A DNA stretch of 64,000 bases from an uncultured Opitutaceae bacterium (GTDB lineage: Bacteria; Verrucomicrobiota; Verrucomicrobiia; Opitutales; Opitutaceae): the NCBI GenBank assembly GCA_903929355.1, contig CAIYUN010000072.1, forward strand, positions 62,001-126,000, read 5' to 3'. The notes beneath the pieces were generated by a model. The model did not search any database and was not told the DNA's origin. It was given only the letters and a program-made list of their open reading frames with translations. Positions 1 through 8,600 of this stretch are shown piece after piece (position 1 is the first letter of the stretch; every line of letters begins with the position of its first letter). The translations under genes were made by a program, and so were the position numbers.

Positions 1-389
1 GACGCGAGAAACGCCGCCCGCGCCGCTGCGGCGGGCGTGCCGACAGGCGCCTTGGGGTTAATGAAGCCGGCCTGCACCTCCGCGCTCCACGTCTGGCCGG
101 GCCGGCTGATCCACAGGTTTTTGAACGCGTTGTTGTAGGCCCCCTCCAGGTAGCGGGCGATCTCACTGGTCCCGCCGAGAGAGCGCCAGTCCACCGCAAC
201 GGTGCGGCCGGTTCGTGCCCGGTACCAGCGCGCGAACGCCAGCCCGTATTCGTGGCGGATGGCCTCGTTGTGGGGCGAGATGATGACGACCGTGTCGTCC
301 GCCGCCGCACCCGCCTCGCGCGCCGGCCGCAACCAGAACGGCAGGGCGAGGGTCGCGGCGAGCAGAAATAGGATGAGGACGCGTTTCAT
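1..389 (-). CDS. ABC transporter extracellular solute-binding protein (partial, C-terminus outside window)
   Basis: An open frame runs from an ATG at 389 off the left edge. It begins with a hydrophobic signal sequence (MKRVLILFLLAATLALPFW) and continues into a mature part containing ISPHNEAIRHEYGLAFARW, which fits periplasmic binding proteins of the iron/2-aminoethylphosphonate ABC importer class. It lies 31 bp downstream of an ABC ATPase on the same strand, so the two probably form one importer operon, with the permease expected beyond the window edge. The ligand cannot be read from this fragment. The family call rests on about 130 residues plus the neighbour. Confidence 0.7.
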   Translation of the reverse strand, partial: MKRVLILFLLAATLALPFWLRPAREAGAAADDTVVIISPHNEAIRHEYGLAFARWYRARTGRTVAVDWRSLGGTSEIARYLEGAYNNAFKNLWISRPGQTWSAEVQAGFINPKAPVGTPAAAARAAFLA

Positions 390-420
390 GTCCGAAATCG
401 TTCTCGTTCTCCTACGCTTA

Positions 421-1491
421 CTACCCCAACAGCACCACTACATCCTCCGGATCCGCCGCCGCGAAAAGCTCCGCTCCGTCCGGCGCGGCTGCGAGTCGCG
501 GGTTGAGCTCGTAGATCTTCAACGTCAGGCCGGAGACGGCGAACTCATGCTGCGCCATCTCGCCGAGATAGACCGTGCCGCCGATCCGTCCGCGCAGGGC
601 GTTGCCCGCGGGCGGCGCACGGTGGAGGGTCCAGCACTCGGGGCGCACCGACAGCATCACGGCCGCGCCGGCGGCCGGGTGCGCGGTCGGGTCACCCATG
701 ATCCCCTCGAACCGGCCGGCGGGCGTCTCCACGAAAACTCGTCCGCCCGCCCCGCTGATCCACTTTCCCGGGAGCAAATTCGTCTCGCCGATGAACTCGG
801 CGACCGCCCGGCTGACCGGCCGCCGGTAGACCTCGCGGGGGGTGCCGACCTGGAGGATGCGGCCGGCTTCGAGCACGGCCATGCGATCGGCGATGGCGAG
901 GGCCTCCTTCTGGTCGTGCGTGACATAGACCGTGGTGAGTTTGGATTCCACGCATACCCGGCGGATTTCCGCCCGCAACTCCTGGCGCAACTGCGCGTCC
1001 AGATTCGACAACGGCTCGTCGAGCAACAGACAGCGCGGGCGCACGATGAGCGCACGCGCCAGCGCCACCCGCTGCTGTTGACCGCCCGAAAGCTGGTTCG
1101 GCCGGCGCGCACCCAGCTCACCCATCCGCACCGCGGCCAGCGCCGCGGCCACGCGGGCGGCGATCTCGGCCTTGGGCACGCGCCGCTCGACGAGGCCGAA
1201 GGCGACATTCTCCGCCACCGTGAGGTGCGGCCACAGGGCGTAGCTTTGGAACATCATCCCCGTGTTGCGCCGGTGCGGGGGGACAGCCGTCACGTCCTCG
1301 TCGCCGAACAGGATTTTGCCGGAATCCGGGACACAAAAACCTGCGAGACTGCGGAGGAGCGTGGTCTTGCCGCAACCGCTCGGGCCGAGCAGGAAAAACA
1401 ACTCGCCCGGCCGGATGGCGAGGTCGAGCCCGTCCAGCGCGACGGTGGCGCCGAACCGCTTGGTGAGTTGCTGGATTTGGATGCCGATCAT
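421..1491 (-). CDS. ABC transporter ATP-binding protein (FbpC/PotA/MalK-like)
   Basis: This 356-residue cytoplasmic ATPase would power an importer. Visible motifs are Walker A GPSGCGKT (36-43), the signature LSGGQ (134-138), Walker B CLLLDEP (about 154-160) and the switch histidine in VYVTHDQKEAL. The C-terminal 110 residues have the length and character of a TOBE domain, the arrangement of Fe3+, polyamine, sulfate and 2-aminoethylphosphonate importers. It is followed after 31 bp by a solute-binding protein. The substrate is undetermined; iron or a phosphonate/polyamine are the usual alternatives for this subgroup. The 430 bp upstream are occupied mainly by a repeat element. Confidence 0.9.
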   Translation of the reverse strand: MIGIQIQQLTKRFGATVALDGLDLAIRPGELFFLLGPSGCGKTTLLRSLAGFCVPDSGKILFGDEDVTAVPPHRRNTGMMFQSYALWPHLTVAENVAFGLVERRVPKAEIAARVAAALAAVRMGELGARRPNQLSGGQQQRVALARALIVRPRCLLLDEPLSNLDAQLRQELRAEIRRVCVESKLTTVYVTHDQKEALAIADRMAVLEAGRILQVGTPREVYRRPVSRAVAEFIGETNLLPGKWISGAGGRVFVETPAGRFEGIMGDPTAHPAAGAAVMLSVRPECWTLHRAPPAGNALRGRIGGTVYLGEMAQHEFAVSGLTLKIYELNPRLAAAPDGAELFAAADPEDVVVLLG

Positions 1492-1588
1492 GCCACGCGC
1501 AGGCTGCGCTCAGGCAAGTTTGGGGGCGTGGGAAGTCAAAGGGAATGCGCCTACTCGCTCTCGTCCGTCCGGCACCGCCCAATCCGGA

Positions 1589-1829
1589 TTGGCCACAAAG
1601 AAGCACAAAAAACGCCTCTCGCTCCGGCGATCATCTTCCGCACGCCTATAGGTGCGACGCAGGGTTCACCACTTTCGAGCAAGTATCCAGACGGCGCGCC
1701 CGGCGTGTACGCCCCACCTCAAACTATCGCCCGCGCGCCTGTAGGCGCGACGCCGGGCCAGCCTAAACGCAGGATTTTTGCCTGCCGCGCCGAAGCCTTG
1801 GCGAAGGCGGGTGCCTTTTTGTGGCCAAA
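1589..1829. repeat. Family A palindromic element, copy 1 (long form)
   Basis: It begins TTGGCCACAAAGAAGCACAA and ends with the inverted form TTTTTGTGGCCAAAT, so its ends are terminal inverted repeats. The centre carries two copies of a core palindrome, CGCCTATAGGTGCG and CGCGCCTGTAGGCGCG, and a GCCGCGCC...GGCGAAGGCGG segment (family J). It fills most of the 1492-1921 gap between the ABC ATPase and the hydrolase; I see no gene there. Related copies are at 2996, 3227 and 4988. Confidence 0.8.
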
Positions 1830-1921
1830 TCTCCGACTTCCGGCCAGCTTCCGGCCTGCTCTCAGAAATCACCTTGCCAGCATGACCTCGTTTGGTTCCT
1901 GCTTCGCCCCTCCTTCACCCC

Positions 1922-2974
1922 ATGAAAATCATCACCCCTGCCCGTCTGCGTTGCCTCGGCCTGCTTTTTACGCTCGCCATTCCCGCCGGCTCCATCCGTG
2001 CCGCTGACGCTCCCGCCACCCCTTCGCCCGCTCCTGCCGTCACCCCCGCCGCGCCCGCCCCCGCGCCCGGCGGCCGTGGTGGTGGCGCGAGGGGCGGCCG
2101 CGGCCCCACCGGCGCGACTCCGCCCGGCCCGCCCGCACCCGTGCCGGCGGCGGTCGCCATCTCCCGCCCCACCGCCGCCGAGCTGGCCCGGATCAACGCC
2201 GCGGTGGAACAGTTCATCGCCACCGACACCTCCGCCACCAAGCCGTTGCTGGAAAAATACCGGTCCCTGCTCGTGGTCCAGCCGCCCCGCGCCAACAGCG
2301 CCATCGCCCCGTCGCTTAGCCAGGGGTTCATGACCAAGCACAACAGCAACCTTGAGGTCGCCAAACAGGGCGACGTGGACATCCTGTTCCTCGGCGACTC
2401 CATCACCGATTTCTGGCGCACCGCCGGCAACGGCGACAACCCCGCCAAGGCCGGCAAGGCCGTGTTTGAGGAATACTACGGCACCCTCAAAACCGCCAAC
2501 TTCGGCATCTCCGGCGACAGCACCCAGGGCGTGCTCTGGCGGCTGATCAACGGCGAGGGCCAGGGGTTCCAGCCCAAGGTGGTCATGCTCATGATCGGCA
2601 CCAACAACGCCGCCAGCAACAGCATCCCCAACAACACCCCCGCCGAGATCGCCGAGGGCGTGGGGGCCATCGTGCTGGAGCTGCGCAAGGATTTCCCCGC
2701 CGCCCGGATTCTCCTGCTGGGCATTTTCCCGCGCAATGCGCCCGACAGCACCGCCCGCCGGGCCGCGCTCGCGGTCAACCCCATCATCGCCCGGCTCGAC
2801 GACCGGGAGCATGTGTTCTACCTGGACATCGGCGCCAAGTTTCTCGACGCCAATGGCGTCATCCAGCCGGACATCATGGACGACCAGCTTCATCCCACGG
2901 CTAAGGGCTACCGCATCTGGGCCGAGGCCGTGAAGGAGCCCCTGGCCAACCTGCTGAAGGGCGTCGCGCCGTAG
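1922..2974 (+). CDS. Secreted SGNH/GDSL-family hydrolase (PAF-acetylhydrolase-like)
   Basis: A 350-residue protein starting at the ATG at 1922; an earlier in-frame TTG at 1892 would add ten residues ahead of a normal signal peptide (MKIITPARLRCLGLLFTLA). After the signal comes a Pro/Ala/Gly-rich low-complexity linker (about 30-80), then a catalytic domain with all SGNH blocks: FLGDSITDFW (Ser160), NFGISGDST, MIGTNNA and DQLHPTAKGY (Asp321, His324). Such enzymes are esterases or sugar deacetylases; the substrate is unknown. The last 31 codons lie inside a 231-bp tandem duplication, so a second copy of the gene tail follows immediately. Confidence 0.88.
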   Translation: MKIITPARLRCLGLLFTLAIPAGSIRAADAPATPSPAPAVTPAAPAPAPGGRGGGARGGRGPTGATPPGPPAPVPAAVAISRPTAAELARINAAVEQFIATDTSATKPLLEKYRSLLVVQPPRANSAIAPSLSQGFMTKHNSNLEVAKQGDVDILFLGDSITDFWRTAGNGDNPAKAGKAVFEEYYGTLKTANFGISGDSTQGVLWRLINGEGQGFQPKVVMLMIGTNNAASNSIPNNTPAEIAEGVGAIVLELRKDFPAARILLLGIFPRNAPDSTARRAALAVNPIIARLDDREHVFYLDIGAKFLDANGVIQPDIMDDQLHPTAKGYRIWAEAVKEPLANLLKGVAP

Positions 2975-3114
2975 ACCCCAGCCCTCCAATCCGGTTTGGC
3001 CACAAAGAAGCACAAAAAACGTCTTTGGCTCCGGCGAAAGTCTCCCGCGCGCCTATAGGCGCGACGCAGGGACACGCCGATACGCAGGATTCTTGTGCCT
3101 TTTTGTGGCCAAAT
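2884..3114. repeat. 231-bp tandem duplication, unit 1 (gene 3' end plus family A element)
   Basis: The unit starts in the last 31 codons of the SGNH hydrolase and runs through the stop and a complete family A element (2996-3114). It is repeated directly, with no spacer, at 3115-3345. By eye the two units differ at about seven positions. Confidence 0.92.
2996..3114. repeat. Family A palindromic element, copy 2
   Basis: Starts TTGGCCACAAAGAAGCACAA, ends TTTTTGTGGCCAAAT, and has the perfect 16-bp core palindrome CGCGCCTATAGGCGCG in the middle. It lies directly behind the hydrolase stop codon and forms the second half of duplication unit 1. Confidence 0.85.
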
Positions 3115-3205
3115 CCAGCTTCATTCCACGGCTAAGGGCTACCGCATCTGGGCCGAGGCCGTGAAGGAGCCCCTGGCCAACCTGCTGAAGGGCACCGCGC
3201 CGTAG
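3115..3205 (+). pseudogene. Duplicated 3' fragment of the SGNH hydrolase gene
   Basis: A 30-codon tail of the hydrolase (QLH, then STAKGYRIWAEAVKEPLANL, ending KGTAP and TAG) without a start. It is offset exactly 231 bp from the true gene end. Pro became Ser in the DxxHP block and Val became Thr near the end. It is a by-product of the tandem duplication and is not expected to be translated. Confidence 0.9.
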
Positions 3206-3345
3206 GCCCCAGCCTTCCAATCCGGTTTGGCCACAAAGAACCACAAAAAACGTCTCTGGCTCCGGCGAAAGTCTCCCGCGCGCCTATAGGCGCGACGCAG
3301 GGACACGCCGATACGCAGGATTCTTGTGCCTTTTTGTGGCCAAAT
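3115..3345. repeat. 231-bp tandem duplication, unit 2
   Basis: Second unit of the direct duplication that starts at 2884. It contains the dead hydrolase tail (3115-3205) and family A copy 3 (3227-3345), whose sequence from the core palindrome to the end is identical to copy 2 by eye. Confidence 0.92.
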
Positions 3346-3368
3346 TCCGGTCCTCGCCGCCTCGTCCT

Positions 3369-4349
<981 letters not shown>

Positions 4350-4415
4350 CGTCGTTTTTTTAGGGCGGGGGCGGGGGCGGTTGGTGGGCCGATAACAACC
4401 GGTTGGGCCGTGGTT

Positions 4416-4919
4416 TCAGGCGGGGTCGGGGCCGTGGTATTCGGCAAAGTTGCGGGGAGTCTCGTACAGACGCACGCTGTGCAGCACCCCCGGCGGCGGG
4501 ATCTGCGGCACGATCTCGTTCCAAAAGGCGATCACGAGGTTTTCGGTCGAGGGGATGAGGCCGCGCAGGAACGGCACCTCTTCGTTCAGGTTGCGATGGT
4601 CGCACGGATCCACCACGGCGCGGTGCAGGATGCGTTTCAGCTCGCCCAGGTCCATGATGTAGCCGGTCTCCGCGTCGGGCCGGCCCCGGACCGTGACCTC
4701 CAGGACGTAGTTGTGCCCGTGCCAGTGCGGATTGGTGCACAGCCCGTATTGCTTTTCATTCCAGCGCTGGCTCTTGGCCGGATTGTGCAGCCGGTGGGCG
4801 GAGTTGAAATGCACCTGCCGGGTGATGAAAACTGTGCCGGCCAGCGCGCGCGGCGCCCGGACGGGCACCCGGCGGGCGGGCTTCGCGGCGGCCCGCAGAC
4901 TGGAGGGTTTTCTCGGCAT
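4416..4919 (-). CDS. 6-pyruvoyl/6-carboxy-tetrahydropterin synthase (PTPS/QueD family)
   Basis: A 167-residue enzyme acting on the product of FolE2, encoded just downstream. Zinc ligands are visible in FNSAHRL (His42) and HWHGHNY (His67, His69). The candidate catalytic Cys61 sits in YGLCTNPHWHGHNY, spaced as in pyruvoyl-type (eukaryote-like) PTPS rather than the shorter QueD loop. DHRNLNEEVP (107-116) and STENLVIAFW supply the remaining active-site residues. About 28 basic/Ala-rich residues precede the core. It could make 6-carboxytetrahydropterin for queuosine or 6-pyruvoyltetrahydropterin for biopterin; sequence alone does not decide. Confidence 0.88.
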   Translation of the reverse strand: MPRKPSSLRAAAKPARRVPVRAPRALAGTVFITRQVHFNSAHRLHNPAKSQRWNEKQYGLCTNPHWHGHNYVLEVTVRGRPDAETGYIMDLGELKRILHRAVVDPCDHRNLNEEVPFLRGLIPSTENLVIAFWNEIVPQIPPPGVLHSVRLYETPRNFAEYHGPDPA

Positions 4920-4987
4920 GGAGGATCAGTAGGTAGCCATAAATCGCCCCGGGTCAACCCGCGCTTGTTCGCGTTCCAATTCAGAGA

Positions 4988-5134
4988 TTGGCCACAAAGA
5001 GGCCCAAAAGTGACTCTGGCTCCGGCGAACATCTCCCGCGTGCCTCTAGGCGCGACGCCGGGCGCCTACCACCCCATGATTTTTGCCTGCCGCGCCTAAG
5101 CCTTGGCGAAGGCGGGTGCCTGTTTGTGGCCAAA
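4988..5134. repeat. Family A palindromic element, copy 4
   Basis: Begins TTGGCCACAAAGAGGCCCAA and ends TGTTTGTGGCCAAA. The core is CGTGCCTCTAGGCGCG, where a G-T wobble replaces a pair of the perfect palindrome in copies 2 and 3. A family J segment (CTGCCGCGCC...GGCGAAGGCGGG) precedes the right end. It occupies half of the 306-bp gap 4920-5225 between divergent genes; no other feature is visible there. Confidence 0.8.
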
Positions 5135-5225
5135 CTCCGGGTCCGAAGGCCCCGCCCCATGCCCTTCCCCATCCGTTGCGGTATAAACCTTGCTGCGGGG
5201 GGCCGCGCGGGCCTTGATCGCGGCC

Positions 5226-6026
5226 ATGAGCCTCCGGTTTTGCATCCTCGGCAGTGGCAGCGCGGGCAACTGCGCGCTGTTGCAGTCGGACGGGGCGCGG
5301 GTGCTGGTGGATGCGGGCTTCTCCGCGCGCAGGCTCGCCGCGCTGCTCGCCACCGTCGGCGAGTCGCTGGACCGCATCGACGCCATCTTTCTCACCCATG
5401 AGCACAGCGACCACGCCGCCGCCGTGACCGGGTTGAAAAAGCACCCGCACATCCGCATTTTCGCCAACGCCGCCACGATGCGCGCGGTGCAGGACCGGCT
5501 CGACCACCGGCCCGCATGGTCGCTGTTCGAGACGGGCGCGCGGTTCTCCTTCCGCGACCTCGAGGTGCGCAGTTTTGCCGTGCCGCACGACGCGCAGGAG
5601 CCGGTGGGATTCACGTTTGCCACCGGCCACGAGGGCGACCTGCTCGCCCCGCGCCGCAGCGTCGCCTGGCTCACCGATCTCGGCCACGCGCCGCAACACA
5701 TCCAGGAGCAGGTGCGCGACTGTGATGTGCTCGCGGTCGAGTCCAACCACTGCCCGCAGCTCCTCCAGGCCGACACCAAACGTCCGTGGGCCACCAAGCA
5801 GCGGATCGCCGGTCGCCACGGGCACCTCTCCAACGATGGCGCGCGCACCCTGCTGGAGGCAGTCGCCAGCCCGCGCTGGCGGCACGTTTTTCTGACCCAC
5901 CTGTCGCGGGACTGCAACAGCCTCGCCGCCGTCGAGGCGGCCATCGCCGGCCTGCGGACCCGGCTGGCGTGCAAGTTCTCCATCGTCGCCCCCGGCGGCG
6001 GCACGCCCGTGATCGATCTGGCCTGA
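5226..6026 (+). CDS. MBL-fold metallo-hydrolase (YycJ/WalJ-like)
   Basis: A 266-residue cytoplasmic metallo-beta-lactamase-fold protein. The di-metal site is clear: THEHSDH (57-63), a further His in SFAVPHDAQEPVGF, and Asp in AWLTDLGHAP. The start MSLRFCILGSGSAGNCALLQ is characteristic of the YycJ/WalJ subgroup, linked in Firmicutes to coordination of cell division and replication and possibly acting as a nuclease. I chose the ATG at 5226 because the upstream in-frame start adds 12 residues before this conserved N-terminus. The enzymatic substrate is unknown. Confidence 0.88.
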   Translation: MSLRFCILGSGSAGNCALLQSDGARVLVDAGFSARRLAALLATVGESLDRIDAIFLTHEHSDHAAAVTGLKKHPHIRIFANAATMRAVQDRLDHRPAWSLFETGARFSFRDLEVRSFAVPHDAQEPVGFTFATGHEGDLLAPRRSVAWLTDLGHAPQHIQEQVRDCDVLAVESNHCPQLLQADTKRPWATKQRIAGRHGHLSNDGARTLLEAVASPRWRHVFLTHLSRDCNSLAAVEAAIAGLRTRLACKFSIVAPGGGTPVIDLA

Positions 6027-6036
6027 GTTTGGAGGA

Positions 6037-6206
6037 AGAAGCCAGAGGTCAGAGGTCAGAAGTCAGATACCAAACCTTGTCGGTTTTAGCGCCCATAATG
6101 CGCTTTCTCCTCCTCTTTCTCCCAGACTTGCTCCTAGCTGTTCTCCAGTATCCGTCCTCCGTCCTCTGAATTCTGACATCTGACTTCTGACCTCTGTCAT
6201 CTGTCC
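6037..6206. repeat. Family D element (CAGAGGT/CTGACCT heptamers in inverted arms)
   Basis: The left arm has direct repeats of TCAGAGG/TCAGAAG (6037-6068) and the right arm has the inverted form TCTGACATCTGACTTCTGAC (6165-6206), around a unique centre. It fills the 6027-6218 gap between the MBL protein and pyruvate kinase. The same arms occur inside coding sequence at 16649, 16888 and 25797. Confidence 0.85.
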
Positions 6207-6218
6207 CCCCGCCCCCCC

Positions 6219-7646
6219 ATGCCCGCCGCCTTCCGCCGTACCAAGATCATCTTCACCCTCGGCCCCGCCACCGAGAGCGAGGAGATGATTGAGACCATGA
6301 TTCGCGCCGGCGCCGACATCGTGCGCCTCAACATGGCCCACGCGAGCCACGACTGGACCCGGGGCGTCATCCGCCGGATCCGTGCGGTCTCGGCCCGCGT
6401 CGGCCGCGATGTCGCCATCATGATGGACATCAAGGGCCCCGAGATCCGCACCGGCGACCTCGCCACCCCCATCGAACTGCAACCCGGCGAGATCTTTGAC
6501 TTCACCGTCAAACCCGGTGCGCCACGCGAAGCCGGTGAGGAAGTCCGCTCGGTGGACGTGAACTACCAGGGGCTCGTCAACGACATCAAGGTCGGCGACA
6601 CGGTGCTGGTGGACAACGGCCTGCTCCGCCTCGAGGTGCTGGCCAAGAACGACGCGCATATCCGCTGCCGCGTGCTCATCCCCGGCCCGCTCTCCTCGCG
6701 CCGCCACATCAACCTGCCCGGGGTCAAGGTCGGCCTGCCCGCCTTCACCGCCAAGGACCGCGCCGACGCCACGGTCGGCCTCGAGGAAGGCATCGATTTT
6801 CTCGCTTTGTCCTTCGTGCGCGAAGTCGCCGACGTCGCGCTCCTCCGGGCGTTCCTCGAGGAGAAGAAGTCCAAAGTCCGCATCATCTCCAAAATCGAGG
6901 ACCAGTCGGCCATCGCGAACCTCGACGAAATCGTCGCCGCCAGCGACGCGCTGATGGTGGCGCGCGGCGACCTGGGCATTGAGTGCCCCTTTGAGGACCT
7001 GCCCGTGATCCAGCGCCGCGCCATCAACGCCTGCCTCTCCCAGGGGCGGGCGGTCATCGTGGCCACGCACATGCTCGAGAGCATGATCACCCAGCCCGTG
7101 CCCACCCGCGCCGAGATCACCGATGTGGCCAACGCCGTCTATGAGCGCGCCGACTGCGTGATGCTCTCGGGGGAAACCACGGTAGGCAAATACCCGCTGG
7201 CCTGCGTGCAAATGCTCGACAAGATCGCGCGCCGCATCGAGCAGGAGGAGACCACCGGTCCGCGCGAGCCGGCAGTTTTCACCGGGGAGCGGATGAAGGT
7301 GCTCAACGCCGCCGTGGTGCTGGCCAACCAACTCCCGCGTTCGCGCCTGCTGACCTTTACGCGACACGGTTTCATGGCCAACGGCCTTGCCGCGCTGCGC
7401 CCCGTGCAGGCGCCCATCCTCGCGTTCACGCCCTCGCCAGAGATCTTCCGTCAGCTCCGGTTACTGCGGGCGGTCGAGCCCTACCTGATGCCCTTCGCGC
7501 CCCATCCCGACGAGACCATCGAGAACGCCATCCGCCTGCTCAAGCGCGCCGGCGTGATTGTCGCCGGCGACAAACTGATCGCCGCGTCCGACATCGTCGC
7601 CGAAGAGCGCCTCGTCGCCAGCGTGCAGTTGCGGACGGTGCTGTGA
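6219..7646 (+). CDS. pyk: Pyruvate kinase
   Basis: A 475-residue glycolytic enzyme converting phosphoenolpyruvate and ADP to pyruvate and ATP. It starts MPAAFRRTKIIFTLGPATES, the normal substrate-binding N-terminus. IMMDIKGPEIRTGDL is followed by a B domain, then the catalytic stretch ISKIEDQSAIANLDEI and MVARGDLGIE, and the signature TRAEITDVANAVYERADCVM with SGETTVGKYP. The C-terminal effector domain (about 345-475) is present. Length and motifs are normal. A 13-fold heptamer tract starts six bases after the stop codon. Confidence 0.97.
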   Translation: MPAAFRRTKIIFTLGPATESEEMIETMIRAGADIVRLNMAHASHDWTRGVIRRIRAVSARVGRDVAIMMDIKGPEIRTGDLATPIELQPGEIFDFTVKPGAPREAGEEVRSVDVNYQGLVNDIKVGDTVLVDNGLLRLEVLAKNDAHIRCRVLIPGPLSSRRHINLPGVKVGLPAFTAKDRADATVGLEEGIDFLALSFVREVADVALLRAFLEEKKSKVRIISKIEDQSAIANLDEIVAASDALMVARGDLGIECPFEDLPVIQRRAINACLSQGRAVIVATHMLESMITQPVPTRAEITDVANAVYERADCVMLSGETTVGKYPLACVQMLDKIARRIEQEETTGPREPAVFTGERMKVLNAAVVLANQLPRSRLLTFTRHGFMANGLAALRPVQAPILAFTPSPEIFRQLRLLRAVEPYLMPFAPHPDETIENAIRLLKRAGVIVAGDKLIAASDIVAEERLVASVQLRTVL

Positions 7647-7652
7647 GGGAGG

Positions 7653-7743
7653 GGTTCTTGGTTCTTGGTTCTTGGTTCTTGGTTCTTGGTTCTTGGTTCT
7701 TGGTTCTTGGTTCTTGGTTCTTGGTTCTTGGTTCTTGGTTCTT
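7653..7743. repeat. Perfect 13-copy GGTTCTT tandem repeat
   Basis: Thirteen uninterrupted copies of the heptamer GGTTCTT, followed by one decayed copy (GGTTCCG). It lies between the convergent 3' ends of pyruvate kinase and a PIN toxin. It is the purest form of the family E unit seen, in degenerate inverted arms, at 20985, 24146, 37277 and 39833. Confidence 0.97.
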
Positions 7744-7774
7744 GGTTCCGGCTCCTACCCCCACTTCCGGAATA

Positions 7775-8212
7775 TCAAGCGAGCACGAGGGGATTGCGGG
7801 TGCGCAACCGGGGAAAACGGGTAAAATCGCGGTCGGCAGTCCAGAGTTCGCGCACGCCATGATGGAGGCAAAGCGCGGCGATCCGAGCATCGTGAATTCG
7901 CGGGCCGGCGATGTCGCCGGCGAGGACGAGCTTGGTGAGTTCAGGCCAATAGGAGTCGTCTTCGTGGAGAAATCGCACGGTGGGCCGGACCTGCCAGCGG
8001 GCGATGGCCTCCAAAGCCTGGGCGGCCTTGGAAGGCGGGGCGAAGACCCGGGGATGCGTGGCGATGCCGAAAAACTCATGCACACAGGGCCAGGGCAGGG
8101 CCCACGCAGCGGTGTCACCCCCGGCGGCAAGGAAGGCCTGCGTCGCCGTGGCATGCCCGGCGGCGTCGCTGCGGTGCAGCGCGATCAGGATGTTGGTGTC
8201 GAGGGCGATCAT
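7775..8212 (-). CDS. PIN-domain ribonuclease toxin (VapC-like)
   Basis: A 145-residue PIN-domain protein. The acidic residues that bind Mg2+ are visible: MIALDTNILIAL (Asp5), CVHEFFGIAT (Glu) and IHDARIAALC with LWTADRDF (Asp residues). Such toxins cleave RNA, often tRNA or rRNA, unless held by the partner antitoxin. The start overlaps the antitoxin stop by four bases (ATGA), the coupled arrangement of type II toxin-antitoxin operons. The RNA target is unknown. Confidence 0.88.
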   Translation of the reverse strand: MIALDTNILIALHRSDAAGHATATQAFLAAGGDTAAWALPWPCVHEFFGIATHPRVFAPPSKAAQALEAIARWQVRPTVRFLHEDDSYWPELTKLVLAGDIAGPRIHDARIAALCLHHGVRELWTADRDFTRFPRLRTRNPLVLA

Positions 8213-8460
8213 GCGCCCCGACCCTCGTAGATGGCGTCGCGGAGCTTCTCCCAGCCGCCGTCCCGAAATTCCGGGTTCATGCCTTGCCCGCCGACCACGA
8301 TCAGCGGTTCGTAAACAACGGGGCGGCCGGCCTGTTCCCGTGCCTTGACGGTCTTGATGAGACCGTCCTCGACCAGGCGGCGCAGAGTGGTCTTGTCGCG
8401 AGCGGCGATCTGCTTGGCCCGGCGCAAAAGCGGCGTAGAGATCTCAATGGTGGTCTTCAT
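8209..8460 (-). CDS. Type II antitoxin, VapB/DUF2191-like
   Basis: An 83-residue protein beginning MKTTIEISTPLLRRAKQIAA, a short ribbon-helix-helix-type DNA-binding start, followed by a C-terminal part (VVYEPLIVVGGQGMNPEFRD) expected to wrap the toxin. I chose the ATG at 8460 because the upstream in-frame extension is encoded by repeat DNA and would read through the operator palindrome. The gene overlaps the PIN toxin by four bases. Autorepression is likely through the palindrome at 8467-8486. Confidence 0.82.
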   Translation of the reverse strand: MKTTIEISTPLLRRAKQIAARDKTTLRRLVEDGLIKTVKAREQAGRPVVYEPLIVVGGQGMNPEFRDGGWEKLRDAIYEGRGA

Positions 8461-8486
8461 ATGGGTCCCATATTTACAAATATGGG
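8459..8486 (-). promoter_or_regulatory. Operator palindrome of the toxin-antitoxin operon
   Basis: CCCATATTT-AC-AAATATGGG (8467-8486) is a perfect 9-bp inverted repeat ending six bases before the antitoxin ATG. A third half-site, ATATGGG (8459-8465), overlaps the start codon, so three half-sites are arrayed over the start region. This fits autoregulation by a ribbon-helix-helix antitoxin; function is inferred from position and symmetry. Confidence 0.75.
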
Positions 8487-8542
8487 TGCAAGTGGCAAGC
8501 CGCAACTCTGGCGGTATGGGACCACGCTCTGATGAGTGCCGC

Positions 8543-8590
8543 GATCGGGCTTCCGGCTTCCGGCCTCTGGCTTCCGGCTTCTGCCCTTCC
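8543..8590. repeat. CTTCCGGC/CTCTGGC short tandem repeats
   Basis: Degenerate 7-8 bp units (CTTCCGG, CTTCCGGCCTCTGG) lie between the toxin-antitoxin operon and the sensor-kinase stop codon. The same units border the family D array at 20110-20216. Confidence 0.7.
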
Positions 8591-8600
8591 GTCCTCCACC

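Noticed and set aside
202-2007. Long plus-strand open frame of about 600 codons
   Set aside because: It runs antisense to the ABC transporter gene, is Arg/Pro/His-rich and has no domain; it is a by-product of high GC.
7653-7743. CRISPR-like array
   Set aside because: The heptamers are contiguous with no spacers, and there are no cas genes in the window.
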